A stretch of 64,000 nt of DNA from Wukongibacter sp050859025. Lineage in GTDB: Bacteria > Bacillota > Clostridia > Peptostreptococcales > Caminicellaceae. Position 1 is the first letter of the stretch. Each line of letters opens with the position of its first letter. Made by a program: the position numbers and the translations under genes. Positions 26,826 to 35,975 of this stretch are shown here, piece by piece. The DNA lies in assembly GCF_050859025.1 (NCBI RefSeq), contig NZ_CP138200.1, forward strand, positions 5,828,001 through 5,892,000. Reading direction: 5' to 3'. Below the pieces are notes generated by a model. That model was given only the letters and a program-made list of their open reading frames with translations, made no database searches and was not told the DNA's origin.

Positions 26826-29800
26826 TTAACCATGCTGAAAACCTCTAATTTTTTCTAGCATCTTTTCTATTTCGTCTAATTGCTTATTTTGATTTTCTTT
26901 TTTATCATCTATCCTGTAAATGAAATGTGGCTTGTTACTACAATTAATGATTATTTTTCTACCAAAGCTTTCAGAAATCTTCGCTAGCAGATATGGATCT
27001 AATTTATATTTGCTGTCAAATTCAAATTTGAACCCTTGTTTAACCTGAGAAATTGCACCTATCTTAAGCCTTTGGGCTAAAACCTTGATATAAGATATTG
27101 ATATAAGATTATACACAGGACTAGGCAGTGTTCCAAATCTATCTTCTATTTCTTCTTCGATATTATAGGCATCTTGTTTCTCCCTAATGGATGCAATCTT
27201 TTTGTATATCTCAAGCTTATATCTTTCATTAGCTATATACTTACTTGATATAAAGGCATCAATATTTATATCAATGGAGGTTTCTATTACATCCTCTACC
27301 TCTTCTCCTTTAAGAGATTTGACTGTGTCTTCTAATAATTTACAGTATAAATCATATCCAATAGCAGACATGTGTCCATGCTGCTGAGATCCTAATAAAT
27401 TACCAGCGCCCCTAATCTCAAGATCCTTCATTGCTATTTTGAAGCCTGATCCTAGCTCAGTAAACTCCTTTATAGCCCGAAGTCTCTTTTCAGCAACCTC
27501 AGAAAGAACCTTATCCTTTTCATAGGTAAGGTAACAATATGCTATTCTACTACTTCGTCCTACTCTTCCTCTAAGTTGATACAGCTGTGAAAGTCCAAGC
27601 TTATCAGAGTCAAATATTATCATGGTGTTTACATTTCCAATATCTAATCCAGTTTCAATAATTGTTGTACATACTATTACATCAAACTCTTTATTTAGAA
27701 AGCTTATCATTATTTTTTCTAGTTTTCTTTCACTCATTTGTCCATGAGCATAGGCCACCCTTGCCTCGGGGACCAATGTCTGTATTGTGGATGTAATTTT
27801 CTCTATATCCTTTACTCTATTGAATACAAAGTAAACCTGTCCATCTCTCTCTAGTTCCTTCACTATAGCATCTCTTACCATGCCTTCATTATATGGTGTT
27901 ACAAAGGTTTCTACGGGATATCTATCTTCCGGTGGATCTTCGATTATACTCATGTCTCTAACTCCAATAAGGGACATGTGGAGAGTCCTAGGTATAGGAG
28001 TAGCCGATAGGGTCAAAACATCAACATTTCTTTTTAATTCTTTAAGAGCCTCCTTATGCTTTACTCCAAATCTTTGTTCTTCATCGACTAACAAGACTCC
28101 TAGGTCTTTAAAAACTAAATCCTTTGAAAGTATCCTGTGAGTTCCTACTATAATATCAATAACTCCCGTTCTAACATCTTCTAAAATCTTTTTCTGCTGT
28201 GCTTTACTTCTAAATCTACTAAGCATCTCTATGGTAACTGGAAAATTCTTAAACCTCTCTACGAGGGTGTTATAATGCTGCTGTGCCAGTATAGTTGTAG
28301 GCACTAAGAAGGCAACCTGCTTACCATCCATAATTGCTTTAAATGCTGCCCTTATTGCCACTTCTGTTTTTCCAAAACCAACATCTCCACATAAAAGTCT
28401 ATCCATAGGCGATTCTTGCTCCATATCAGCCTTAACCTCTTCAATACATCTTAGTTGGTCAGGTGTTTCTTCATAGGGAAATACATCTTCAAATTGTCTC
28501 TGCCACTCGCTATCCTTTGAAAAGCTATATCCCCTAGATGCCTTTCTCACAGCATAAAGCTTAAGCAGGTCTTGAGCCATATCTTCTATAGCTTTTTTAA
28601 CCTTTGCCTTAGTTCTTTTCCATTCAGCACCACCTAGCTTATTTATCTTAGGGGCTCTTTCTTCTCCGCCAATGTACTTTTGTACCATATCCATTTGGTC
28701 TATAGGAACATAAAGTAAATCAGTCCCTGAATACTTTATTTTCAGATAGTCCTTCTTCGTATCTTCAACCTTTAATTGCTCTATACCAATGTATTTTCCT
28801 ATACCATGATTTTCATGTACTACATAGTCTCCAATATTAAGATCTCTAAAGGTTTTAATTTTTCTACCTTTTTTACTAAATTGCTTCCTTCTTTGCCTCT
28901 TAGATGACCCAAATATTTCCTTTTCACTTATTATTATAAATTTAGAATCAGTAAATATAAATCCATTTCCAATGGCTCCTTTTATAATAAAAGTCTGCCC
29001 CGATAATATGTTTTCTTTAAAATTACTAAAATACTGACATTCTATATCCTTGTCCTTTAGTTCATTCTCTATACCTTTTCCCTTTTCATCGGTTCTACAT
29101 AACAATACAACTTTATATCCTTTATATTTCCAGCTCTTTATATCCTCTGCAAGTAAATCCATCTTTCCATGATATGAATGCATATCCTTAGCTAAAAAAG
29201 TAATATGTGTGCTAGGATAAAAATCCTTTATTATCTTAGGAAGACTGTTTATCAATATAGTATTTCTATCATTTAGATACTTTAGGGTTTCTTCATAGGG
29301 CTGTAGAATATTATACTGACCAGTCAGTACTTCTCCTCTTTCAAGTAGCTGCTTAAACCTTTCATTAAAATCATCTATATAGCTCTGAACCTTCTCTCTT
29401 ATTCTCGCAGGTTCATACATAAATATTAAGCTATCCTCATCAAAATAGTCTAAAAAGGTTTCTGTATCCTTCGAAAAATAACTAATGTAGTTATGAATAC
29501 CATCAAAATATATTCTACTGCTAAACTTTGATATAGCTTCTCCGATTTTTTCTTTCAGATTCTTCCTTGGCTTATCTTCTAATCTTTTCTCATATTCATT
29601 AAATTCATTTTGTATCTTTTCTATACATCTCGATAGCAATTTATCATCTATAAGTGTTTCTCTTGTAAGCTTAACTACTATGTCCTTTAACTTTTCTAAG
29701 GATAATTGTGTTTCAATGTCAAAGCTCCTTATAGAATCTATTTCATCGTCAAATAGTTCTATTCTAATTGGATAGTCATCTATAAAGGAATAGAAATCTA

Positions 29801-30341
29801 TTATTCCTCCCCTTATACTAAATTGTCCCTTGGTCTGAACCATGTCTACCCTTTCATATCCCATAAATACAAGTTTATCTATAAAATTATCTAGATCTAT
29901 AATGTCTCCAACCTGCAGGGATATTTCGTGACTTATCCACTCCCTTCCCGGAATTAGCTTCAATAGGATGCTATCAATCGTTGTAACTACAATACATTTT
30001 TCGCCACTAAGAACTGTACGAATGGCTTTCAATCTTTCCTCTATAATTTGGTTGCTGTGGGCATATACATCATAGAATGTTATCTCCTTAGCAGGAAAGT
30101 ATAAAACCTCATCTTCTGTAAAGAATCTTAAATCTTCATATATCTTTCTAGCTTCCAATTCATTATGAACAATAACTAAGCTCTGACTCCCTTTATTAGC
30201 ACTTAACGAAAAAATAATATTACTAACGGCTGAGCCCGATGGTCCGTTTATTGCTATCGGAAATTTTCTAGCTTGAATACTCTTATTTAATTTTAAATAC
30301 TCCTTAGAACTTTTAAAAACATTTGAAAACAGATTATCCAT
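26826..30341 (-). CDS. mfd: Transcription-repair coupling factor Mfd
   Basis: A 1171-residue SF2 translocase that removes stalled RNA polymerase from DNA lesions and recruits UvrA. N-terminal UvrB-homology region (1-350), RNA-polymerase-interacting domain (about 500-570, GDYVVHENHGIGKYIG), helicase lobes with Walker A LLCGDVGFGKTEVA near 650 and DEEQ near 750, a TRG motif region (IIFDSDKLGLSQLYQLRGRVGRSS), and a C-terminal UvrA-masking domain. Full length. GGAAGG precedes the ATG. Confidence 0.98.
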   Translation of the reverse strand: MDNLFSNVFKSSKEYLKLNKSIQARKFPIAINGPSGSAVSNIIFSLSANKGSQSLVIVHNELEARKIYEDLRFFTEDEVLYFPAKEITFYDVYAHSNQIIEERLKAIRTVLSGEKCIVVTTIDSILLKLIPGREWISHEISLQVGDIIDLDNFIDKLVFMGYERVDMVQTKGQFSIRGGIIDFYSFIDDYPIRIELFDDEIDSIRSFDIETQLSLEKLKDIVVKLTRETLIDDKLLSRCIEKIQNEFNEYEKRLEDKPRKNLKEKIGEAISKFSSRIYFDGIHNYISYFSKDTETFLDYFDEDSLIFMYEPARIREKVQSYIDDFNERFKQLLERGEVLTGQYNILQPYEETLKYLNDRNTILINSLPKIIKDFYPSTHITFLAKDMHSYHGKMDLLAEDIKSWKYKGYKVVLLCRTDEKGKGIENELKDKDIECQYFSNFKENILSGQTFIIKGAIGNGFIFTDSKFIIISEKEIFGSSKRQRRKQFSKKGRKIKTFRDLNIGDYVVHENHGIGKYIGIEQLKVEDTKKDYLKIKYSGTDLLYVPIDQMDMVQKYIGGEERAPKINKLGGAEWKRTKAKVKKAIEDMAQDLLKLYAVRKASRGYSFSKDSEWQRQFEDVFPYEETPDQLRCIEEVKADMEQESPMDRLLCGDVGFGKTEVAIRAAFKAIMDGKQVAFLVPTTILAQQHYNTLVERFKNFPVTIEMLSRFRSKAQQKKILEDVRTGVIDIIVGTHRILSKDLVFKDLGVLLVDEEQRFGVKHKEALKELKRNVDVLTLSATPIPRTLHMSLIGVRDMSIIEDPPEDRYPVETFVTPYNEGMVRDAIVKELERDGQVYFVFNRVKDIEKITSTIQTLVPEARVAYAHGQMSERKLEKIMISFLNKEFDVIVCTTIIETGLDIGNVNTMIIFDSDKLGLSQLYQLRGRVGRSSRIAYCYLTYEKDKVLSEVAEKRLRAIKEFTELGSGFKIAMKDLEIRGAGNLLGSQQHGHMSAIGYDLYCKLLEDTVKSLKGEEVEDVIETSIDINIDAFISSKYIANERYKLEIYKKIASIREKQDAYNIEEEIEDRFGTLPSPVYNLISISYIKVLAQRLKIGAISQVKQGFKFEFDSKYKLDPYLLAKISESFGRKIIINCSNKPHFIYRIDDKKENQNKQLDEIEKMLEKIRGFQHG

Positions 30342-30450
30342 TTTTTATCCCATTCCTTCCAAAAAATAAGGGCACATATTATATAGAGATTCGATTAGAA
30401 TTATACAATTTTCTCAAGTTGATAATTTTTATTAGATAATAACACCTTTA

Positions 30451-30473
30451 GCCCGGATCTATAGGACCCGGGC
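30451..30473. other. GC-rich hairpin between pth and mfd
   Basis: A 9-bp stem GCCCGGATC / GACCCGGGC-type (one wobble) with a 5-nt loop, unusually GC-rich for this sequence. No T run follows on either strand, so a standard terminator is unlikely; it may slow transcription or be a relic. Confidence 0.4.
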
Positions 30474-30654
30474 ATACTTATATTAATTATGAATTTCTAC
30501 TTTTCTTGTATTTCTCTCCATAGCTTATTACTCACCATTTACTAATTTTGATTATCTAGAATTCTTAGTAAAACCTAATTTGTAAATATAAAAATATTCG
30601 ACGATTCTGTTTCTTGATATGTGTGGGGTAACTCTTTCACTAAAATTTTTATAT

Positions 30655-31212
30655 CTATTTATTATAATTATTCATAGCCTTATCTATGCCTTCTTCTATT
30701 ATGTTCTCAACGGCTTCTGTAGCTAATTTAATAGAAAGTATAATATCTTCCTTCTCTTTTTCTGTAAATTTACCTATGACAAAGGAAACTAGATCACCCT
30801 TTTCAGGCCTTCCAATGCCAATTCTTACCCTTGGAAAAGCATCCTTCTGAAGCATATATATTATATTACGCATACCATTATGGGTTCCTCCACTGCCTTT
30901 CTTTCTGATTCTCACTCTTCCAAGATCAATGTCTATATCGTCATATATTACTATCAATTTATCTAAATCTACTTTATAGTACCCACATATTTCTGATACA
31001 CTTTGTCCACTCAAATTCATAAATGTCTGTGGCTTAACAAGCATAACCTTCTGACCTGCAATTGTTCCTTCACCAATTAATGCTTTATGTTTAATTTTTT
31101 TAACTTCAATATTATTTCTATATGCTAAATAGTCTATTACTTCAAAGCCTACATTATGTCTGGTAGCGTCATATTTTCTACCTGGATTACCTAGACCAAC
31201 TACTACGTACAT
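30655..31212 (-). CDS. pth: Peptidyl-tRNA hydrolase
   Basis: A 185-residue enzyme that frees tRNA from drop-off peptidyl-tRNA. The N-terminal VVVGLGNPGRKYDATRHNVGF contains the catalytic His19 and Asn9 region; FMNLSGQSV, IYDDIDIDLGRVRIR (catalytic Asp) and GGTHNGMRNI follow. The ATG at 31212 has CGAGGTGAG upstream; the frame extends 54 bp further but without a site. In many Clostridia pth follows prs; here about 20 kb, including the PKS/NRPS cluster, lies between them. Confidence 0.97.
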   Translation of the reverse strand: MYVVVGLGNPGRKYDATRHNVGFEVIDYLAYRNNIEVKKIKHKALIGEGTIAGQKVMLVKPQTFMNLSGQSVSEICGYYKVDLDKLIVIYDDIDIDLGRVRIRKKGSGGTHNGMRNIIYMLQKDAFPRVRIGIGRPEKGDLVSFVIGKFTEKEKEDIILSIKLATEAVENIIEEGIDKAMNNYNK

Positions 31213-31634
31213 TATTCTCACCTCGTATACCTCATATATGAAAAAGTCTCTTATAAAGATTCCCAAAGCTGACTTTCCCTATACACATTGCAGAAATTAT
31301 ATTTATACACATACTCTAAAAGTCTATAATTCCCTATGTGTTATACAAACTATCAATATTATACCATAAGTTCAGCTTTTTATAGATATATGATTCAGAA
31401 ACCTTACTGTTAAAATAATGTAGACACAGTATTTGATTACCTTATTACTTAATATTTTTTTATATTGAAAGGCATATATGCCTCACTATCTTTCGATTTA
31501 CTATTTTTTAAATACTACGAACAGTGATATAAGAATTTATGAGAAATCTAACCAACCGAAATACTGGGATAAGTACGGATTATAAGTTCAAGAAGCTTGA
31601 TAAGCTTATGATAAGATGACTTGATTATTTTACT

Positions 31635-31744
31635 CTATATAGGGTTCAAATAGTAGAACTTAATTTATACATGTACAAATACTCAGTGTTTCTGGGAGTT
31701 TTGAACATGTATAAATTAAAGTCTCTACTTGAATCCCTATATAG
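31635..31744. repeat. R1 palindromic repeat, best-preserved copy
   Basis: About 110 bp. The arms CTATATAGGGTTCAAATAG and the inverse CTACTTGAATCCCTATATAG pair, continuing inward through AATTTATACATGTACAAA and TTTTGAACATGTATAAATT. The centre reads CAGTGTTTCTGGGAG. This copy defines the R1 family. Confidence 0.8.
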
Positions 31745-31862
31745 ATAATCAACGTCAATGTTTAAAATAGAACAATTAGGATAATAGATAAGAAAAAGGT
31801 TAATACATAATTCTTAATAAACCACCGTATACCGAAGGATACGTACTATGGTTTGAGAGGAC

Positions 31863-31900
31863 AGGGGTGTCTCATAAGAAATCTTTATAAGACAGCCCCT
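31863..31900. terminator. Terminator-like hairpin left of the dipeptidase gene
   Basis: The stem AGGGGTGTCTCATAA / TTATAAGACAGCCCCT encloses a short loop, about 170 bp after the dipeptidase stop. The plus-strand side is followed by CGATTTTTTG, so strand of action is uncertain. Similar in sequence to the hairpin at 9455-9492. Confidence 0.5.
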
Positions 31901-32071
31901 CCTACTCGATTTTTTGTACCCACTAAAATTTTATAATTATATGCATTCCTTTCACACCATGTATTTAAAAACACATAGGTTAGATTGTTCTAAGTCTCAT
32001 ATCTATATAAATATTAAATAGTATGTCAAATTACTACTACATAGCAAGCTAGTAGCACACAGGAATGTAAA

Positions 32072-33544
32072 TTACTTGGTACAATTCATATATTTCATCT
32101 CTTTGAGTGTCTCAAGCAAGAACTCCCATACCCTCTCGGCTGAAGAAATGCTAAAATGTTCATTCGGAGTATGTACATCGAACAGATTAGGTGCAATAGA
32201 AATAGCATCTAGTTCCCTTATTTTGCTCATAAAGACACCACATTCCAGTCCGGCATGCATCATTAATACTTCAGCTTCCTTACCATACATCCTTTTATAT
32301 ACCTTAGAACAAACAGATCTCAGCTCTGAATCCGGGTTATAGCTCCATTCAGGATAGTCTGAATCGACGTTTACTTTTCCTCCAAATTTCTCGGCAATTG
32401 TCTTGATCTGGTTGAAGAGGTTGAGCTTCAAACTAAGAACAGAACTTCTTATTTCATTATAGAAAAATACCTCCTCTTCCTTTGTCTCAACTACTCCTAG
32501 GTTCGTTGAACTTTCAACTAAACCCTTTATTTCCATACTCATTGATTGAAACCCGTTAGGTAAAATCATCAACATAGCAATAACCTTTTTACCTGTAGCC
32601 TTTGAAAAAACATTGGTAGCTTCTTTTTCTGCCTTCTCCATACTAACTGTGATGCCATTATCCGATGCCCGAAGCTCATTTCGGAATGTCTCATTCCACT
32701 CTTCAAGCTTCTTATTTATACTTCCAAGTTCCTCCTCATTTACAAGGACTAACGCTTCACATTCTCTCGTTATTACATTTGACTTCATCCCGCCATTGAT
32801 TGCGGCAATACTTATTCCAAAGCTTTCATCAATGTCACTTAAAAGCCTTCCCATCAACTTATTTGCATTACCTCTTCCCTTTTCAATATCTAAACCGGAA
32901 TGTCCGCCCTTTAGACCGTCAATTCTCAAATAATAGCTTGACATATTTTCAGAAGCTGCTTCCCATGCTATAGGAAGAACCACCTTCGCCTTCCTTCCAC
33001 CTGCACTGCTTACTATAAACTTTCCTTCCTCTTCAGAATCCAGATTTATAAGCAGTTTACCAGAAATAAAGCTGACATCAAGATTATGGACACCACTCAT
33101 TGTTGCTTCTTCGTCGACTGTCATAAGCACCTCTATCGCAGGATGAGGTATATTCTTTGAAGCAAGCAGCGCCATCCCATATGCAATAGCTATTCCATCA
33201 TCCGCTCCCAGAGTAGTATCATGAGCATATATCATATCCCCTTCACGTCTCAATCGAATAGGGTCTTTTTCAAAGTCATGCAGTACACCTCTGTTCTTTT
33301 CACATACCATATCCATATGTCCCTGAATAATTACAGTAGGAGCCTTTTCATAGCCCTGTGTAGCATCCTTCTTTATAACCACATTAAGGGCAGCATCTCT
33401 GAATGCCTTCAAGCCCTTCTTCTCCGCAAAGCCCATGAGATGGTCGCTTATAGCTCTCTCATTTCCTGACCCCCTTGGAATAGCGGAAATTTCTTCAAAG
33501 TACTCAAAAATCTCTTTGTATTTTACTCCATGCCAGATACCCAT
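32072..33544 (-). CDS. PepD-like aminoacyl-histidine dipeptidase (peptidase family M20)
   Basis: About 490 residues; a zinc-dependent cytosolic dipeptidase of the PepD (M20C) type. Metal ligands appear in IIQGHMDMVCEKN (His and Asp near 76-78), TTLGADDGIAIAYG and VDEEATMSG; the C-terminal part contributes a late His (DVHTPNEHFSI). ATG 33544 follows GAGAGGAGAG; the upstream extension is unlikely. It starts 138 bp after the thioesterase gene in the same direction, so it may be read with the PKS/NRPS operon. If the product is a metallopeptidase inhibitor, this enzyme could be a target or resistant copy; equally it may be ordinary peptide catabolism. Confidence 0.9.
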   Translation of the reverse strand: MGIWHGVKYKEIFEYFEEISAIPRGSGNERAISDHLMGFAEKKGLKAFRDAALNVVIKKDATQGYEKAPTVIIQGHMDMVCEKNRGVLHDFEKDPIRLRREGDMIYAHDTTLGADDGIAIAYGMALLASKNIPHPAIEVLMTVDEEATMSGVHNLDVSFISGKLLINLDSEEEGKFIVSSAGGRKAKVVLPIAWEAASENMSSYYLRIDGLKGGHSGLDIEKGRGNANKLMGRLLSDIDESFGISIAAINGGMKSNVITRECEALVLVNEEELGSINKKLEEWNETFRNELRASDNGITVSMEKAEKEATNVFSKATGKKVIAMLMILPNGFQSMSMEIKGLVESSTNLGVVETKEEEVFFYNEIRSSVLSLKLNLFNQIKTIAEKFGGKVNVDSDYPEWSYNPDSELRSVCSKVYKRMYGKEAEVLMMHAGLECGVFMSKIRELDAISIAPNLFDVHTPNEHFSISSAERVWEFLLETLKEMKYMNCTK

Positions 33545-33682
33545 TTTTTCTCTCCTCTCTATTTTTATAGTTCTACTGCATAGCAAAGATATGAAAGATA
33601 TTTTGCATAATTTATAAATGTAAAATCATCTTAAGCAATTTTATAGATAGATATCTATAACCCCTTCTTACAGCGTAAAGCT

Positions 33683-34420
33683 TTAAGTAGTTTTTCCTAT
33701 GGTATAATTTATTATTTCTACAACTTCCTTCGGGTTTTCTTTTATAAAGAAATGCCCCCCTTCAAGCTTATAAAATGAGCATTTCTTATTTGTATAATCC
33801 TTCCATTCCTCAGGATTGAACTTTCTTGCACCATCATCCTGAAGTCCATTTAAGATTGTAATATCACATCCAAATTTACTATCCTTTGGCTTATAATTAT
33901 ATGTACTAAGTAATTTACAATCTTCTTTTAGTATAGGTAATAAAATGTTTAATAACTCTCTATTTTCCACATCCTGTTGGGTAAATCCTCCAAGCTTTAA
34001 AATTTCTTTCATAAATTCGTCATCATGCAGCAGATGCAGGTTTTCTTCATCTCTAATATGAGGAGGATATCTACCAGAAAAAAATATGTGCTGTGGCTCT
34101 TCATAACCAGATGCCTTTAATGCATGAACAAGTTCATATACTACAAGACTCCCCAAGCTGTGTCCGAAAAAAGCATATTGTGAACCTTCTAGGTCATCAA
34201 CTATTTGACTTAACAAATCATCTGTCGCAGCATTCATATCTTTATAAAAAGGTTCCGAAAAGCGTCTTCCTCTAGCCGTCATTTCTACAGGACAAATTTG
34301 TATGGAATTATGAATGTACTTATTCCATTGACAGTAAACCGTAGCCGACCCACCTGCATAGGGCAGGCAAAATAATTTAACCTTATTTACTCCTTCCTGC
34401 TTTGCTTGAAAAGTATACAT
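33683..34420 (-). CDS. Type II thioesterase of the PKS/NRPS cluster
   Basis: A 245-residue alpha/beta-hydrolase of the GrsT/SrfAD type. The nucleophile motif FFGHSLGSLVVYEL gives the serine near residue 93, LNGLQDD the Asp region and EGGHFFI the catalytic His; the N-terminal LFCLPYAGGSATVY is typical. Such enzymes clear misprimed carrier domains. Since no release domain is fused to the NRPS or KS protein, it may also free the final product. It is the last biosynthetic gene of the minus-strand run, 129 bp after the exporter. Confidence 0.9.
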   Translation of the reverse strand: MYTFQAKQEGVNKVKLFCLPYAGGSATVYCQWNKYIHNSIQICPVEMTARGRRFSEPFYKDMNAATDDLLSQIVDDLEGSQYAFFGHSLGSLVVYELVHALKASGYEEPQHIFFSGRYPPHIRDEENLHLLHDDEFMKEILKLGGFTQQDVENRELLNILLPILKEDCKLLSTYNYKPKDSKFGCDITILNGLQDDGARKFNPEEWKDYTNKKCSFYKLEGGHFFIKENPKEVVEIINYTIGKTT

Positions 34421-34549
34421 CCTTATATCGACCTCTCTTTTTCGGGTCTAAAAATAACCCACTATTATATATATCTATAATGTCTGATTATATACTTTAC
34501 CTTTCTCCCATCTCTCTTCTTTTTTCATTGTACTTGATATTTGATCTTT

Positions 34550-35950
34550 CTATAAAATAGAACTCGATTCAAAATCATCTGCCAACATTCTTCCATAAAC
34601 CTTGTGAAAGCGAATATAAAGTATTAAGCATGCACTTGCCAAACCAAGCAGTTGCCCAATCCATATTCCTATACCTTCAAGGTGGAAAATAAATCCTAAC
34701 ACATATCCTCCGCCAACACCTGCTACCCAGTACATTACCAAGCAAATGCACATAGGAACAAATGTATCCTTAAGACCTCGCAAGCTGCCGATAATAATCC
34801 TGAGAATATAATCCACCAATTGTATAACGGCACCAATATATATGTAACTTCTTGCCAGACGCAGCACTTCTCCATAAGAAGGCTCACTTTGGCTTATAAA
34901 TAAATTGACAATCTGTACGGAAAATCCAGCAAAAACAAGTCCAAAAATGACTCCCATCACTAATCCTAAAAGTAAGTTCGCATTGAAGGTCGTAGTCACG
35001 TTTTTATATTCCTTCATTCCCAGCTTTCGACTCACACGAATAGCCGAGGTAATACCAAACGCCATTGGAAATCTACAGAGTACAGTCGTTGAAATCATTA
35101 TGATTTGATGTGCCGCTAAGGTAGTCGTACCAAAGCTCCCCATCATCAATGCTGCTGCAAATACCATACCGGTTTCAACTAGATTTATCAGCCCTGCCGG
35201 TAATCCTATCTTGATAATCTCTTTTGCCGCACCCTTCTCAAAAAAAGTTTTAGATGAGAATTTAATATACTCTCTTAAATCTTTATGCCCTATAACATAT
35301 ATGTAAAAACCTATACAAATCATCCATTGTACCAGAGCAGTGCTAAGACCTATACCTACAATCCCCATTTTCGGCAAGCCGAATCTTCCATATACAAAAA
35401 TATTATTGGCCAGTGCCACAAGTGGCATAGAAATCAATGAAAAGACCATAGCAATCCTAGGTTGATCCAAGGAAGATGAAAATTCCAGCAAAGCAAAGAA
35501 AACCATTAGTCCAGGCAATCCCCAAATAACGGCATGCATATATTCTATCGTTTTTCCAACGACTACTGGGTCTTGACCAAGAGAGACTAGATAACCTGGA
35601 GCAAACCATAAAATTATAATTGTCAACACACAAAATACAGCCGTGACACACATGCTGCTGTAAAAGACGATACCTGCTCTTAAACTGTTTTTCTCTCCAT
35701 AAGCCCGTGCAACCAATACACCAACCGAACTTAGAATTCCTATCCCCACTGTAGCGATAAAGCTATATAGGGCATCTGCTAAAGAGCTTGCAGCTAAAGC
35801 CACTGGGCCTAAAGTACCCATAAAGAGTGCATTTATCAAAGACATCCCTTTTTGTGATAACAACGCTGCAAGTAACGGCCCAAAGAGCATCAATGTTTTC
35901 TTAAACTCATCGAAATATATTTCCTTTTTATACTTCAGTTTTATCGTCAT
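34550..35950 (-). CDS. MATE-family efflux transporter
   Basis: A 466-residue membrane protein with 12 predicted helices in two homologous halves, of the DinF/NorM-like MATE superfamily (LMLFGPLLAALLSQKGMSLINALFMGTLG at the N-terminus, and a second copy beginning AAKEIIKIGLPAGLINLVETGMVF near 245). It should exchange Na+ or H+ for an organic solute. Only 25 bp separate it from the KS gene, so it is the likely exporter or self-protection pump for the cluster product. Confidence 0.9.
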   Translation of the reverse strand: MTIKLKYKKEIYFDEFKKTLMLFGPLLAALLSQKGMSLINALFMGTLGPVALAASSLADALYSFIATVGIGILSSVGVLVARAYGEKNSLRAGIVFYSSMCVTAVFCVLTIIILWFAPGYLVSLGQDPVVVGKTIEYMHAVIWGLPGLMVFFALLEFSSSLDQPRIAMVFSLISMPLVALANNIFVYGRFGLPKMGIVGIGLSTALVQWMICIGFYIYVIGHKDLREYIKFSSKTFFEKGAAKEIIKIGLPAGLINLVETGMVFAAALMMGSFGTTTLAAHQIIMISTTVLCRFPMAFGITSAIRVSRKLGMKEYKNVTTTFNANLLLGLVMGVIFGLVFAGFSVQIVNLFISQSEPSYGEVLRLARSYIYIGAVIQLVDYILRIIIGSLRGLKDTFVPMCICLVMYWVAGVGGGYVLGFIFHLEGIGIWIGQLLGLASACLILYIRFHKVYGRMLADDFESSSIL

Positions 35951-35975
35951 TCTCGCACCATCCTCTCATTCTAAA

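Larger units (their letters stand above)
31213..32071. other. Intergenic region between the dipeptidase gene and pth
   Basis: About 860 bp without a convincing gene. It holds an R1 palindrome (31635-31744) and an AGGGG-TGTCT hairpin (31863-31900) followed by TTTTTTG on the plus strand. This is the left junction of the region that separates pth from prs. No integrase or clear attachment site was seen. Confidence 0.6.
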
